Origin: CALOAD01 sp942491415
GTDB lineage: Bacteria; Cyanobacteriota; Vampirovibrionia; Gastranaerophilales; CALOAD01
DNA length: 64,000 bases
NCBI GenBank assembly: GCA_942491415.1
Contig: CALOAD010000014.1
Coordinates: 663,765-727,764, forward strand
Reading direction: 5' to 3'
Shown here: piece by piece, positions 1 to 8,937 of the stretch
Layout of the letters: every line of letters begins with the position of its first letter
Numbering within the stretch: position 1 is the stretch's first letter
Notes under the pieces: generated by a model
The model's input: only the letters and a program-made list of their open reading frames with translations
The model's database searches: none
Told to the model about the DNA's origin: nothing
Position numbers and translations under genes: made by a program

Positions 1-641
1 TTACTACCATAGATGATGTTCTTAAAAAATACGATAGCAATACAATAAGATTTTTCATACTAACAAATCATTATAGAATGCCTATTGAATTTAACGATGA
101 AGCTTTAACATCCGCAAAACAAGGTGTAAAACGACTTAAAAATTCTTACCTCGATGTATCAAATGCCATTAAGGAACAAGTTTTAAATGAAGCTTTAACG
201 ACAATTAAAAACTGTGTTAAAAGTCCTGATTTAACTTTTGAGGGAATCCCTTCACAAGATTCAAAAAATATTTCTAACGCCATAAAAACTTTTATTGAGG
301 CAATGGACAACGATTTCAACACTTCAAAAGCACTAGCAGTACTCTTTGAAATGTCAAATCAGGCACAAAAAACAAAAGAACTTGAAAATAAAAATATAAG
401 TGCATTATATTTAGCTACAATGCTTATTTTATCCGATATTTTGGGATTTGACCTTAAACAAAAAGAAGAAGCAAATTCCGAAATAGTCGATTCTTTAATG
501 GAATTGATCATAAAAATAAGAACACAGGCTAGAGTAGATAAAAACTGGGCTTTATCAGACCAGATAAGAGATGAGTTAAAAGCTGCAGGAATTTCACTTA
601 AAGACTCAAAAGATGGTACAAACTGGATTCTGGAAGACTAA
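1..641 (+). CDS. cysS: Cysteinyl-tRNA synthetase, C-terminal part (cut by window start)
   Basis: The open frame runs in from the left edge (codons in phase with position 3), so the true start lies outside. Class I synthetase that charges tRNA-Cys in the cytoplasm. The first visible residues, VLKKYDSNTIRFFILTNHYR, match the conserved CysS segment just after KMSKS. They are followed by the helical DALR-type anticodon-binding region with FNTSKALAVLFEM, and the usual C-terminal WALSDQIRDELKAAGISLKD signature. The ATP- and zinc-binding parts are not visible. The gene is followed after 3 bases by mrnC, an arrangement common in Firmicutes and cyanobacteria, so the two are probably co-transcribed. 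Confidence 0.96.
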   Translation, partial: TTIDDVLKKYDSNTIRFFILTNHYRMPIEFNDEALTSAKQGVKRLKNSYLDVSNAIKEQVLNEALTTIKNCVKSPDLTFEGIPSQDSKNISNAIKTFIEAMDNDFNTSKALAVLFEMSNQAQKTKELENKNISALYLATMLILSDILGFDLKQKEEANSEIVDSLMELIIKIRTQARVDKNWALSDQIRDELKAAGISLKDSKDGTNWILED

Positions 642-644
642 ACA

Positions 645-1049
645 ATGGAAAATCTTTCTATAAGAGCTTATGCACATATTGGCGATGCCGTCTACGAAGT
701 TTTTGCAAGAGAAAAAACTGTTTTATTAACAGAAAACCCTAAATTCTTGCATAAATTAACCGTTTCCATTGTAAATGCTGAATTTCAAGCACAATTACTT
801 GATGAGCTTGAGCCTTTTCTCGAAAAAGACGAAAAAGACATTTCTAAAAGAGCTAGAAACCTTGCTGTTACCACATCAAGAAGAGTTAATCAGAAAATGC
901 ATCGTCTCAGTACTGCTTTTGAAGCATTAATTGGTTATGTATATCAAAATAAAAAAGAACGGCTTGATTTTTTCTACAAAAAAATTGAAGATTCTGTAGA
1001 TAAACAACTGAATCAAATATCAGCTGAATTTATTGATTATAGATATTAA
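645..1049 (+). CDS. mrnC: Mini-ribonuclease III (MrnC family)
   Basis: A 134-residue protein consisting only of an RNase III catalytic domain, with no dsRNA-binding domain. This is the size and form of Mini-III, which in Bacillus matures 23S rRNA ends. The N-terminus (IRAYAHIGDAVYEVFARE) carries the RNase III signature with the catalytic Asp in GDAVYE. The second acidic motif is near the C-terminus (AFEALIGYVYQ). It starts 3 bases after the cysS stop and ends in front of a strong terminator, so it closes the cysS operon. The cysS-mrnC adjacency supports the assignment. Confidence 0.93.
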   Translation: MENLSIRAYAHIGDAVYEVFAREKTVLLTENPKFLHKLTVSIVNAEFQAQLLDELEPFLEKDEKDISKRARNLAVTTSRRVNQKMHRLSTAFEALIGYVYQNKKERLDFFYKKIEDSVDKQLNQISAEFIDYRY

Positions 1050-1094
1050 CAAGTCATTGTGATATTAATATTAATCGTTAAACAAAAACTCAAT

Positions 1095-1126
1095 AAAAGA
1101 AGAGGTTTAAAAAACCTCTTCTTTTT
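1095..1126 (+). terminator. Rho-independent terminator of cysS-mrnC
   Basis: A 14-base stem (AAAAGAAGAGGTTT pairing with AAACCTCTTCTTTT) with a 3-base loop, ending in a T run. It sits 46 bases after the mrnC stop. It may also help terminate the convergent hydrogenase operon. Confidence 0.85.
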
Positions 1127-1154
1127 GATGTATATCAATTTAACAGTTTACTAA

Positions 1155-2927
1155 CTATCTAACATTTTTATAGTTAGTATCTTTTCTGTTTTTATAGTGT
1201 GTGTGCAAGAATTTATGAGCAAGATCACTATTAGGTTCTTTTAACCAGTTTTGGTAAACTGCCTGAACTTCCTCATTTTCATGAGATTTTTGAATAGGCA
1301 ATTCACAATCATTTTGATACAAACCTTCTGCACGAACTTGCTTGGTTGTTCTATCCTTACAACTAACAGGTTGTCCGCCACCGCCAACGCAACCACCCGG
1401 GCAAGCCATAACTTCAACCATATCATATTCAGCTTTTCCTGCTTTGATATTTTGAATCAATTTATCAGCTTCTCCAAGAGTGTTTACAATAGCAACTCTT
1501 ACAGGTGTTCCTTCCAGATCAAGGGTTAATTCCTTAAGAGTATTAACGCCTCTAGCTTCTTTGATTACAACATTTTCAAGTTTTTTACCTGTAACAATCT
1601 CGTAAGCTGTTCTAGCTGCGGCTTCTGCAACACCACCTGAAGCACCGAATATAACACCGGCTCCTGAGAATACACCAAACGGAGCGTCTAGTTCTTCTTC
1701 TTCAAGCCTATTAAAATCAATACCTGCTTCTTCAATCATTTTAACTAACTCTTGAGTTGTTAAAACGTGGTCCACATCAGCGTTACCATCAACATAAAAC
1801 TCAGAACGTTTGCACTCAGCTTTTTTAGCCGTACAAGGCATTATAGATACAACTGAAAGATTTTCTCTTGAAACTTCCATATCTTCTAAAAGCATACCTT
1901 TAGCAACTGATCCGAACATCTGCTGAGGTGATTTTGCAGTTGATAAGTTTTCTAATAGCTCAGGATATTTATTTTCTGCATATCTAACCCAAGCAGGACA
2001 ACAACTTGTGAAAATAGGAAGCTTTTCTCCGTTTTTAAATCTGGTGATAAACTCGGTTCCTTCTTCCATTATTGTCAAATCGGCTGTGAATGTAGTATCA
2101 AAAACCTTATCAAAACCAATTTTTCTCATCGCTGCAACAATTAAGCCCAATGTATTTTTACCGGCAGGAAGATTGAATGCCTCACCAAGCGCAACTCTAA
2201 CAGCAGGAGCTATTTGAGCTACAACTTTTGTATCTTCAGCTACGATATCATCCCAGACCTGATCAACATCAGATTTTATCGATAATGCTCCTGTTGGACA
2301 AACAGCAACACACTGACCGCAATGTACGCAATCAACTTCACCCATGTTTTTACCGTGGGCAGGAGTTACAACAGTATTAGAACCTCTGTTTGCAAAGTCT
2401 AAAACACCGTGTCCTTGATGTTCTTTACAAGCTCTAACACAAGCACCGCAAAGAATACATTTATTAGGATCTCTGACAATTGATGGGTTAGAAGCGTCAA
2501 TCGGTTCTAAAACTTCTTTTTTAGCAAATCTGATATCTTTGATACCGTATTTATTTGCTAAATATTGAAGATCACAATTGCCTGATTTGTCACAAGTAGT
2601 ACATTCTCTATCGTGATTCGCAAGCAAAAGCTCTAGAACCATTTTACGAATTTTTCTTGTTTTTTCAGTATTGACTCTAACTTTCATACCTTGCTCAGGA
2701 GGCATAGTACAACTAGCCTGCACTCCTCGACCTTCAATTTCGACAACACACATACGACAAGCGCCATATTGTGTTAGATCAGGTCTATAGCAAAGTGTAG
2801 GAACTTCAATACCTGCTTTTCTTACAACTTCAAGGACATTTTTTTCATCCGTAAATTCAACTTCACGTCCATCTACAAATAACGTTTTCGTATCCTTTTT
2901 TATTTCAACAACTTCTATTGTTTTCAT
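1155..2927 (-). CDS. hydA: [FeFe] hydrogenase catalytic subunit, bifurcating HydABC type
   Basis: A 590-residue cytoplasmic enzyme that makes or oxidises H2. Domains in order: an N-terminal [2Fe-2S] ferredoxin fold (Cys46, 57, 60, 73); a His/Cys [4Fe-4S] region (HDREC..C..SGNCDLQ, about 105-120); two [4Fe-4S] motifs (CILCGACVRAC about 157-167, CVHCGQCVAVC about 200-210); then the H-cluster domain with TSCCPAW (308-313), MPCTAKKAE (363-371) and CPGGCVGGGGQP (509-520). A C-terminal small-subunit-like segment follows. It is the last gene of a three-gene operon with hydB and hydC, 5 bases apart. In the known Thermotoga/Moorella system such trimers couple NADH and reduced ferredoxin to H2. All H-cluster ligands are present, so it should be active. 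Confidence 0.96.
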   Translation of the reverse strand: MKTIEVVEIKKDTKTLFVDGREVEFTDEKNVLEVVRKAGIEVPTLCYRPDLTQYGACRMCVVEIEGRGVQASCTMPPEQGMKVRVNTEKTRKIRKMVLELLLANHDRECTTCDKSGNCDLQYLANKYGIKDIRFAKKEVLEPIDASNPSIVRDPNKCILCGACVRACKEHQGHGVLDFANRGSNTVVTPAHGKNMGEVDCVHCGQCVAVCPTGALSIKSDVDQVWDDIVAEDTKVVAQIAPAVRVALGEAFNLPAGKNTLGLIVAAMRKIGFDKVFDTTFTADLTIMEEGTEFITRFKNGEKLPIFTSCCPAWVRYAENKYPELLENLSTAKSPQQMFGSVAKGMLLEDMEVSRENLSVVSIMPCTAKKAECKRSEFYVDGNADVDHVLTTQELVKMIEEAGIDFNRLEEEELDAPFGVFSGAGVIFGASGGVAEAAARTAYEIVTGKKLENVVIKEARGVNTLKELTLDLEGTPVRVAIVNTLGEADKLIQNIKAGKAEYDMVEVMACPGGCVGGGGQPVSCKDRTTKQVRAEGLYQNDCELPIQKSHENEEVQAVYQNWLKEPNSDLAHKFLHTHYKNRKDTNYKNVR

Positions 2928-2932
2928 TTTAA

Positions 2933-4783
2933 CTAGACCTCCTTAATGGCATCAAATGGACAAGCATTTAAGCAAGCCCCACACTTAATACACTTATCTT
3001 GATCGATTACAAAAGGCTCTTTTATTTTGCCTTCTATTGCACCAACAGGACAAGTTCTTGCGCATTTTGAGCATCCCTTACAAAGTTCTGCTTCAATTTC
3101 AATACGCTTAAAGGCAGTACAAACACCTGCAGGACAACGTTTTTCCTGAATATGTGCTATGTACTCGTCTTTAAAATGCTTAAGTGTAGATAATACCGGG
3201 TTAGGAGCTGTTTTACCAAGACCACAAAGTGAACCGTCTTTAACAACGTGAGCCAATTCTTCAAGTAGCTCAAGATCTTCCATTGTAGCCTTACCGTTAA
3301 CGATATCCTCTAATATTTTGAGCATATTTTTTGTACCTTCACGACAAGGTACACATTTTCCGCAAGATTCGTTTTGCGTAAAGTTCATAAAGAATCTTGC
3401 AACTTCAACGATACAAGTGTCTTCGTTAAGAACAACAAGACCGCCTGATCCTACCATTGCACCTGCTTTTAAAAGTGAATCGTAGTCTAAAGATATATCC
3501 AAATGCTCTTCTGTCAGACAACCACCTGAAGGTCCGCCTATTTGAACAGCTTTGAACTTCTTGCCGTTTCTTACACCACCACCGATATCAAAAATAATTT
3601 CTCTTAAAGTTGTTCCCATTGGAACTTCAATAAGACCTGTATTATTTACTTCACCGGTAAGAGCGAATGTTTTTGTCCCTGCACTTGTTTCGGTTCCGAA
3701 GCCTTTAAACCAATCAGCACCTTTTTGCAAGATTAAAGGAACGTTTGCAAAAGTTTCCACGTTATTAATTAAGGTTGGCTTTCCAAATAGACCTTTAACA
3801 GCGGGGAATGGGGGTTTTGATCTAGGCATTCCTCTTTCACCTTCAATGGAAGCTATAAGAGCAGTTTCTTCACCACAAACAAAAGCTCCTGCACCTTCTT
3901 TAATATGAAGATTAAAGCTGAAATCACTTCCTAATATATTATTACCAAGGAAGCCTTGTTCTACTGCTTGAGCGATGGCTACTTTTAGTCTTTTTATAGC
4001 AAGAGGATATTCTGCACGAACATAAATATAACCTTCGTCAGAACCTACAGCATATGCTGCTATTGCCATACCTTCGAGAAGTTTATGCGGATCACCTTCC
4101 ATGATACTTCTATCCATGAATGCACCCGGATCACCTTCGTCTCCGTTACATACAACATATTTTTTATCACCCTCAGCCATGAACTGCCATTTTCTTCCTG
4201 TTGGGAAGCCACCGCCGCCACGACCTCTCAATCCGCTATTTAAAACTTCTTGAGATACTTGTGAAGGTTCCATGTCAACCAGCACTTTTTGAAGAGCTTT
4301 ATATCCGTCAATAGCAATGTATTCATCAATATTTTCAGGATCCAACTTTCCACAATTGCTAAGAGATGTTCTTGTTTGTTTTGCATAAAAATTAATATCA
4401 TCATTTTTTGCAACAGATTCGCCTGTTACAGGATCTTTATAAAGAAGTCTTTCAACAGGTTTACCACCTTTTAAATGACTTTCAAATATTTCTTCTACAT
4501 CTTCAGGTTTTACTTTTACATAAGTAACGTGCATTTCAGGAATTACAACAAGTACACCTTGTTCGCAAAAACCATGACAACCTGTTTTAACGGTACTAAC
4601 TTTGCTTTCTTGAAGTGTTGAAACATTAGCACCCAGTTCTTCAAATTTTTCCACAACCTCTAAAGATCCGTTGGCAACACAGCCTGTTCCCGCACATACA
4701 AGAACCCTTGTTCCCATTTCACTGATCTTTTTTTGAGCTTGTTCTTTTAATTGATTTATATCGACTATTGTTTTACTGCTCAT
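2933..4783 (-). CDS. hydB: Bifurcating hydrogenase flavoprotein subunit (NuoF-like HydB)
   Basis: A 616-residue subunit binding NAD(H) and FMN. The N-terminal 120 residues form a thioredoxin-like [2Fe-2S] domain (CAGTGC..., TGCHGFC). The NuoF core has the glycine-rich GLRGRGGGGFPTGRKW and CNGDEGDPGAFMDR motifs for FMN/NADH, plus the SCGKCVPCREG [4Fe-4S] site. The C-terminus adds a 2x[4Fe-4S] ferredoxin (CKGCSKCARTCP and CIKCGACLNACP). This extended form is typical of HydB/HndC in electron-bifurcating hydrogenases rather than complex I. It starts 2 bases after hydC and is followed 5 bases later by hydA. Confidence 0.95.
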   Translation of the reverse strand: MSSKTIVDINQLKEQAQKKISEMGTRVLVCAGTGCVANGSLEVVEKFEELGANVSTLQESKVSTVKTGCHGFCEQGVLVVIPEMHVTYVKVKPEDVEEIFESHLKGGKPVERLLYKDPVTGESVAKNDDINFYAKQTRTSLSNCGKLDPENIDEYIAIDGYKALQKVLVDMEPSQVSQEVLNSGLRGRGGGGFPTGRKWQFMAEGDKKYVVCNGDEGDPGAFMDRSIMEGDPHKLLEGMAIAAYAVGSDEGYIYVRAEYPLAIKRLKVAIAQAVEQGFLGNNILGSDFSFNLHIKEGAGAFVCGEETALIASIEGERGMPRSKPPFPAVKGLFGKPTLINNVETFANVPLILQKGADWFKGFGTETSAGTKTFALTGEVNNTGLIEVPMGTTLREIIFDIGGGVRNGKKFKAVQIGGPSGGCLTEEHLDISLDYDSLLKAGAMVGSGGLVVLNEDTCIVEVARFFMNFTQNESCGKCVPCREGTKNMLKILEDIVNGKATMEDLELLEELAHVVKDGSLCGLGKTAPNPVLSTLKHFKDEYIAHIQEKRCPAGVCTAFKRIEIEAELCKGCSKCARTCPVGAIEGKIKEPFVIDQDKCIKCGACLNACPFDAIKEV

Positions 4784-4785
4784 TC

Positions 4786-5298
4786 CTACGCCTCTTTTTC
4801 TTCTTTAATCAATGTGTCTAAAACGATTTTCATAGCCTCGGGAGTCATTTGAGGGTATACCTTATCATTGATTACAACAACAGGGGCTAAACCACAAGCT
4901 CCTAAACAGCTAACAGTTTCAACACTGAACATTAAATCTTCAGTTGTAGGATTTTCTTTGCTAACTTGCAATTTTTGCATTATAGCGTTCAGTACCGGCA
5001 TGCTTCCTCTTACGTGACATGCTGTACCATCACAGACTTTAATTTCGTATTTGCCTTTAGGATCCAAGCTGAATTGGCTATAAAAAGTAGCTACTCCGTA
5101 AACGCTGGCGGGTGAAATATCCATTTTTACGCCAACATAAGTGAGTACATCTTCAGGAAGATATCTAAAAACACTTTGAACACTTTGCAATACTGCAATA
5201 AGGTTTTGTTTTTTGTATTCGTAAGTTTTAAGAATTTCATCGACCTTACCAAAATCCAGATCCAATTGAGCATCCTTTAATTGCTCAGCTTTAGTCAT
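4786..5298 (-). CDS. hydC: Bifurcating hydrogenase small [2Fe-2S] subunit (NuoE-like HydC)
   Basis: A 170-residue thioredoxin-like ferredoxin with the NuoE signature: CDGTACHVRG for the first cysteine pair and CLGACGLAPV for the second. It passes electrons between the flavin subunit and the catalytic subunit. It is the first gene of the hydCBA operon, and the start is set by AAGGAG about 6 bases before ATG. No separate HndB-type gene is present, so the complex is the three-subunit form. Confidence 0.94.
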   Translation of the reverse strand: MTKAEQLKDAQLDLDFGKVDEILKTYEYKKQNLIAVLQSVQSVFRYLPEDVLTYVGVKMDISPASVYGVATFYSQFSLDPKGKYEIKVCDGTACHVRGSMPVLNAIMQKLQVSKENPTTEDLMFSVETVSCLGACGLAPVVVINDKVYPQMTPEAMKIVLDTLIKEEKEA

Positions 5299-5339
5299 TT
5301 GACTGCTCCTTCTAAAATAGAATTTTATTCCTTTTTTTC

Positions 5340-5362
5340 ACGTCATACTGTTTTCATGACGT
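5340..5362. promoter_or_regulatory. Inverted repeat upstream of hydC
   Basis: ACGTCAT and ATGACGT arms are separated by 9 bases, about 42-64 bases before the hydC start and inside its likely 5' leader or promoter. It could be an operator for a dimeric regulator. It has no T run on the minus strand, so it is unlikely to be a terminator for the operon. Confidence 0.35.
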
Positions 5363-5425
5363 TTTTGATCCAACTGCCTCTAATTCTTACACAATCATGT
5401 AAAAATTTACAGAAAAGTTTTTACA

Positions 5426-5449
5426 TTTTGTTTAAAATTAATAACAAAA
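5426..5449. promoter_or_regulatory. Rex-like palindrome upstream of the hydrogenase operon
   Basis: TTTTGTT and AACAAAA arms with a 10-base spacer, about 130-150 bases upstream of hydC. Rex, the NADH-sensing repressor, binds TTGTTAA-N4-TTAACAA. The half-sites here look alike, but the TTGTT to AACAA spacing is 2 bases longer than consensus. The assignment is therefore tentative, though redox control of a bifurcating hydrogenase would make sense. Confidence 0.3.
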
Positions 5450-5492
5450 CGTGAAAATATTCACTATTCGTATTTATTTTTACAAAAATTAA

Positions 5493-5525
5493 AACGTCTA
5501 GGATTAATAAATAATCTTAGACGTT
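5493..5525 (-). terminator. Terminator of the degenerate-receiver gene
   Basis: A 14-base stem (AACGTCTAGGATTA with its near-complement, one G-T pair). On the minus strand it is followed by a TTTTAATTTTT tract. It lies 26 bases beyond the stop of the gene that begins at 6252. Confidence 0.75.
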
Positions 5526-5550
5526 AATTAGAATATTTTTTAAACTTTAG

Positions 5551-6252
5551 CTAAATCCATAACATAGCTTTATCATAAAACCCCTTACCTTTATTTAATA
5601 GCTTATTAAAAGTAGTTGAAGGACTTTTAATTATTAAACTTCTTACGCTTGTCGAGTTTGGAAAATATTCTAAATGATTTATATTTAAAAGATTAGATAA
5701 AGATAATTTAGATGAAGAGCTGATATTTTTTATATTAGATTCTGTAACAAAGATATTAAGTAATCTTTTTGAAGATACTTTTTTTAATACCTGTTGAATT
5801 TTTTGATCAAAATTTTTACTATTTATAAAAACATAATTTAATTTTCTATTACTTAAATATTTTTCTAAGCTTTCAGGTTCAGTTGAAACAAAAATATTAT
5901 CATCGCTAAATCCTGTATCTAAAAGAGATTTTACAAGTTTTGTTATTTTTGGGAAATCATCTTGAATAACAAGCACATATTGATTTTTTAAAAGCTCGAC
6001 ACCTTCAAAAGAATGAAAAGCAGGATTATTTAAAATTCTTTTACTCGGTTCAATTTGAGCTTTTTTAATTCCGAATTTAATAAGTTTATCTATTATCGTT
6101 GAGCTTAGAAGAGTTCCTTTTTTTAACAATAAAAGGTTGTTAAGCCATATATCATCATTAAGTATAAAATTATATTCGATAATATTATCAAAATCGTTTA
6201 ATTGAAACCAATTAAGACTCACAGGCGTTTTAAATAAATTTTGATCAAGCAT
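5551..6252 (-). CDS. Two-domain signalling-like protein with degenerate receiver
   Basis: A 233-residue protein, not recognised as a named family. Residues about 25-65 (IWLNNLLLLKKGTLLSSTIIDKLIKFGI) resemble the short domain found at the N-terminus of many HD-GYP phosphodiesterases. No HD-GYP motif follows. Residues about 88-170 look like a response-regulator receiver fold: VLVIQDDFP keeps the acidic pair, but the strand that should end in the phospho-acceptor Asp reads YVFINSKNF, with Asn. It would therefore be a phosphorylation-independent adaptor. It is monocistronic, with its own terminator downstream and the HEAT-repeat gene diverging from it. Confidence 0.6.
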   Translation of the reverse strand: MLDQNLFKTPVSLNWFQLNDFDNIIEYNFILNDDIWLNNLLLLKKGTLLSSTIIDKLIKFGIKKAQIEPSKRILNNPAFHSFEGVELLKNQYVLVIQDDFPKITKLVKSLLDTGFSDDNIFVSTEPESLEKYLSNRKLNYVFINSKNFDQKIQQVLKKVSSKRLLNIFVTESNIKNISSSSKLSLSNLLNINHLEYFPNSTSVRSLIIKSPSTTFNKLLNKGKGFYDKAMLWI

Positions 6253-6446
6253 AAAATCCCCCTTTTGCTGATTTTTTACGCACTCACGATACTTTTATAT
6301 TTATCGTTCAAATAATTGTTTGTCTTTATAAAAATAGGGAAGTTTAAGCTAAAAGGATGAGGTTTTTAAAAATTAAAGATATGATTATTATTTTTTCTGT
6401 TTTATAATTGAGCGATCTGCGTTTTATTTTTAAAAATGGAGAAACA

Positions 6447-7706
6447 ATGAATCTATCAAACAAATGGACATCTGATTTACTAAAAAAAGATAAAAATATA
6501 TCTTTTAAGGCTGCCGAACATATAATAAACAACATTGACCTGGAAGCCTGGCAGTGTTTATTAGAAAATTCAGAATATATCTTTGATTTCATCAAAAGTA
6601 ATGCTCAAAAAAAATTAGCGAATAAAATAAATGAAAATAATGTTTTTAATTTATTTCACTTTTTAAAAATTTATTCTTCTGATTGGGATGATTTTATTGC
6701 TCGTACTTTTGCTGATTTTTCAAACGACGAAATTAAAAATACCCTAACGGCGATTTTAGAAGACGGGTCAAATGAAGAAAAAGCTTATGCAGCAAAATAT
6801 TTTTGCTATGTAAAATCAGAAGATGTTAAAGAACTTTTATTTGACTGTGCTAAAAATGAAAATGAAAACTTAAAATTAAACGCAGCAAGAGCTTTAGGAA
6901 ATATAAAAGATGAAGTTTCCTATAATTATTTTATTGAAAAACTAAAAAGCGAAGATGATTGGGAAAAAGTTGAAGCGTCTCAATTTTTGTCAGCTTACGG
7001 AAATAAAGAAGCTGTGCCGTCAATGCTAAAAGCAATGAGCGTGTCGGGAATGTCAGAATATATCGCCGGTGATATCGCAACGCTTGATAATTTTTGCCAC
7101 TTTTTTGATTCCGATAATTCTGAGCTAAAAGAATTATCACTTGAATGTTTTGATAACATACTCTCAGGACTTGCCGAAAATTGGTCATTAGAATCTTTGA
7201 TCGATTTCAATATTTATGAATGCATAGAAAATCTTGTCTACCTTGTAAATAATGATAAATCAGATATTTTCACGGGTAGGTTTTCTCAGCTTTTATTAAA
7301 AACATTTGAAAAACTTAAAATATTTAAAGACAATGATATATATAGGTTTGATGAAAGTAAGCAAGCCGTAGAAGAATTAAATGAAATTTGCAGATTTTTA
7401 GAATCCTTCGATAAAAACTTTTGGGATAATCAAAAAAACAACGTATTAAAAGAACTCGGATCTAAAAATGAACAACGGAAACTCTCTTCATTAGAGATTA
7501 TTAAGGATTTGCAAATTAAAGAAGCTATTGATGATATTAAAAAAATTCTTGAAGATAAAAATGAAGTTGAATTAGTTTTATTTGAGTCGCTAAACACATT
7601 AAAAGAACTTGAATACACCGTTTCTGAAAATGAAATTAATGACCTTATTAATCGGTTTAATGACGATAATTTGATTGTTGCAGCCCAAAACATATTTAAA
7701 TACTAA
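6447..7706 (+). CDS. HEAT-repeat protein
   Basis: A 419-residue, acidic, all-helical protein. I chose the ATG at 6447 because GGAG sits 5 bases upstream; the longer frame would begin at a TTG that overlaps the TATAAT box at 6403-6408. Residues about 100-200 contain recognisable HEAT/PBS-lyase-like repeats (EEKAYAAKYFCYVKSEDVKE, LKLNAARALGNIKDEVSYNY, KVEASQFLSAYGNKEAVPSM), and another set lies near the C-terminus. Such proteins act as binding scaffolds. No enzyme motif, signal peptide or membrane segment is visible, and the partner is unknown. Confidence 0.75.
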   Translation: MNLSNKWTSDLLKKDKNISFKAAEHIINNIDLEAWQCLLENSEYIFDFIKSNAQKKLANKINENNVFNLFHFLKIYSSDWDDFIARTFADFSNDEIKNTLTAILEDGSNEEKAYAAKYFCYVKSEDVKELLFDCAKNENENLKLNAARALGNIKDEVSYNYFIEKLKSEDDWEKVEASQFLSAYGNKEAVPSMLKAMSVSGMSEYIAGDIATLDNFCHFFDSDNSELKELSLECFDNILSGLAENWSLESLIDFNIYECIENLVYLVNNDKSDIFTGRFSQLLLKTFEKLKIFKDNDIYRFDESKQAVEELNEICRFLESFDKNFWDNQKNNVLKELGSKNEQRKLSSLEIIKDLQIKEAIDDIKKILEDKNEVELVLFESLNTLKELEYTVSENEINDLINRFNDDNLIVAAQNIFKY

Positions 7707-7708
7707 GA

Positions 7709-7735
7709 AATAAACAATTCTTCCATTTGTTTATT
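7709..7735 (+). terminator. Possible terminator after HEAT-repeat gene
   Basis: A perfect 9-base stem (AATAAACAA / TTGTTTATT) with a 9-base loop directly after the stop codon. The stem is A+T-rich and the T run is poor, so it is weak. The rest of 7736-7960 shows nothing I can name. Confidence 0.35.
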
Positions 7736-7994
7736 ATTAAAGAATGTAAAGTATTATTTTTTGTTGATTAGCTGTTTTGTTGAACAATCGTCAAAACTCA
7801 CTGTTGTCAAGTTTTTTTATTATCCGTTTTTTAGTAAATTTAATTAATCTTTTTATGCTGTTTTTTAAAACAAAGACACAGCAAAGGTTTTAATTTCTCT
7901 TTTTAAGGCGGTCAATTTGACAGGTTTTCATGCTTGAATTTTACTGTTTTTAGAAAAATTTATTTAAAATGGTTTGGACTTAAAGGGCAAAAAA

Positions 7995-8834
7995 ATGACA
8001 AAAAAAAATAACTGGTTTGGTATTAACAAACTTTTCATTAGTCTATTTTTACTAATATCGTTTTTTGTTCCGGCATGTATTGTAAAAGCCGTGCAAGACA
8101 ATAGTTTTGCTAACGATATAAAAACAGAAAAAAAACAAGTAACTTATAAGTTACTTAGCGATAACAAAGGTGCGGTTGTTAGTATAAATAACAAACAAAT
8201 TGCCTGGTTAATCGCAGATACTCAAGAGTATTCAGTTGCTCAAAGAGCTGAAATTTTTTCAAACAAACTAAAGCAATTAATCGATAATAAAATTGATCCT
8301 AATGCTATACGACCTTATAAATCAGGTAAATTTGTAGTAGTAAAAGCAGGTGATTTTTTCTTATTTACGGCTGATAAAGAAAATGCAAAAAAATTCGGCG
8401 TTTCAACTCACGAACTTGCTTTTGAATGGGCGAATTCTGCAAGAAAAGCACTAGGGGCTTCCGAGCTCATAAAAGATTACTCTTTGGTAGTTTCAAGGGG
8501 CGGATATTCATCAGATTTTGAAAAAAATTATTTAGGCGCAATTGTCAAAGGTGTTGCATCTTGGTATGGACATCCTTTTCATGGACAAACATCTTCTGAT
8601 GGAAGTCGTTATAATATGTATGAATTTACAGCTGCCCATAAACAATTACCTTTCGGGACTTTAGTAAAAGTTACAAATTTAAAAACCGACAAATCTTGTG
8701 TCGTAAAAATTACAGATAGAGGTCCTTATATTGATGGACGTGAAATAGATCTATCAAAGAACACTGCAAATCATCTTGGTATGTTGGCTTCAGGGATTTC
8801 AAAAGTCCAGCTTGAAATTGTTGGCAAATATTAA
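7995..8834 (+). CDS. rlpA: RlpA-family lipoprotein/secreted double-psi beta-barrel protein
   Basis: A 279-residue exported protein. The ATG at 7995 is preferred over an upstream TTG because an AAAGGG ribosome site precedes it and it leads directly into a membrane-spanning signal segment (about residues 12-32). The C-terminal 90 residues are the RlpA double-psi beta-barrel: GVASWYGHPFHGQTSSDG, FGTLVKVTNLKT, then ITDRGPYIDGREIDLS, with the Asp/His positions typical of the family. RlpA proteins bind or cleave denuded peptidoglycan glycans at the septum. No SPOR domain is visible and the 150-residue middle region is unassigned. No lipobox Cys is evident. Confidence 0.85.
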   Translation: MTKKNNWFGINKLFISLFLLISFFVPACIVKAVQDNSFANDIKTEKKQVTYKLLSDNKGAVVSINNKQIAWLIADTQEYSVAQRAEIFSNKLKQLIDNKIDPNAIRPYKSGKFVVVKAGDFFLFTADKENAKKFGVSTHELAFEWANSARKALGASELIKDYSLVVSRGGYSSDFEKNYLGAIVKGVASWYGHPFHGQTSSDGSRYNMYEFTAAHKQLPFGTLVKVTNLKTDKSCVVKITDRGPYIDGREIDLSKNTANHLGMLASGISKVQLEIVGKY

Positions 8835-8867
8835 AGCCTAAAAAAGCTAAACTTGCATAATCCTTTT

Positions 8868-8897
8868 AAAGACTGTATTTAAACGCAGTCTTTTTTG
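8868..8897 (+). terminator. Terminator after rlpA
   Basis: AAAGACTG pairs with CAGTCTTT around a 10-base loop and is followed by a T6 run, 34 bases after the rlpA stop. Confidence 0.85.
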
Positions 8898-8937
8898 TTA
8901 TAATATACTTACAAACTAAAATAAGTGGAATTGAACA

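Noticed and set aside
5340..5366. Terminator hairpin upstream of hydC
   Set aside because: The T run follows only on the plus strand, where no gene ends, so an operator is a better explanation.
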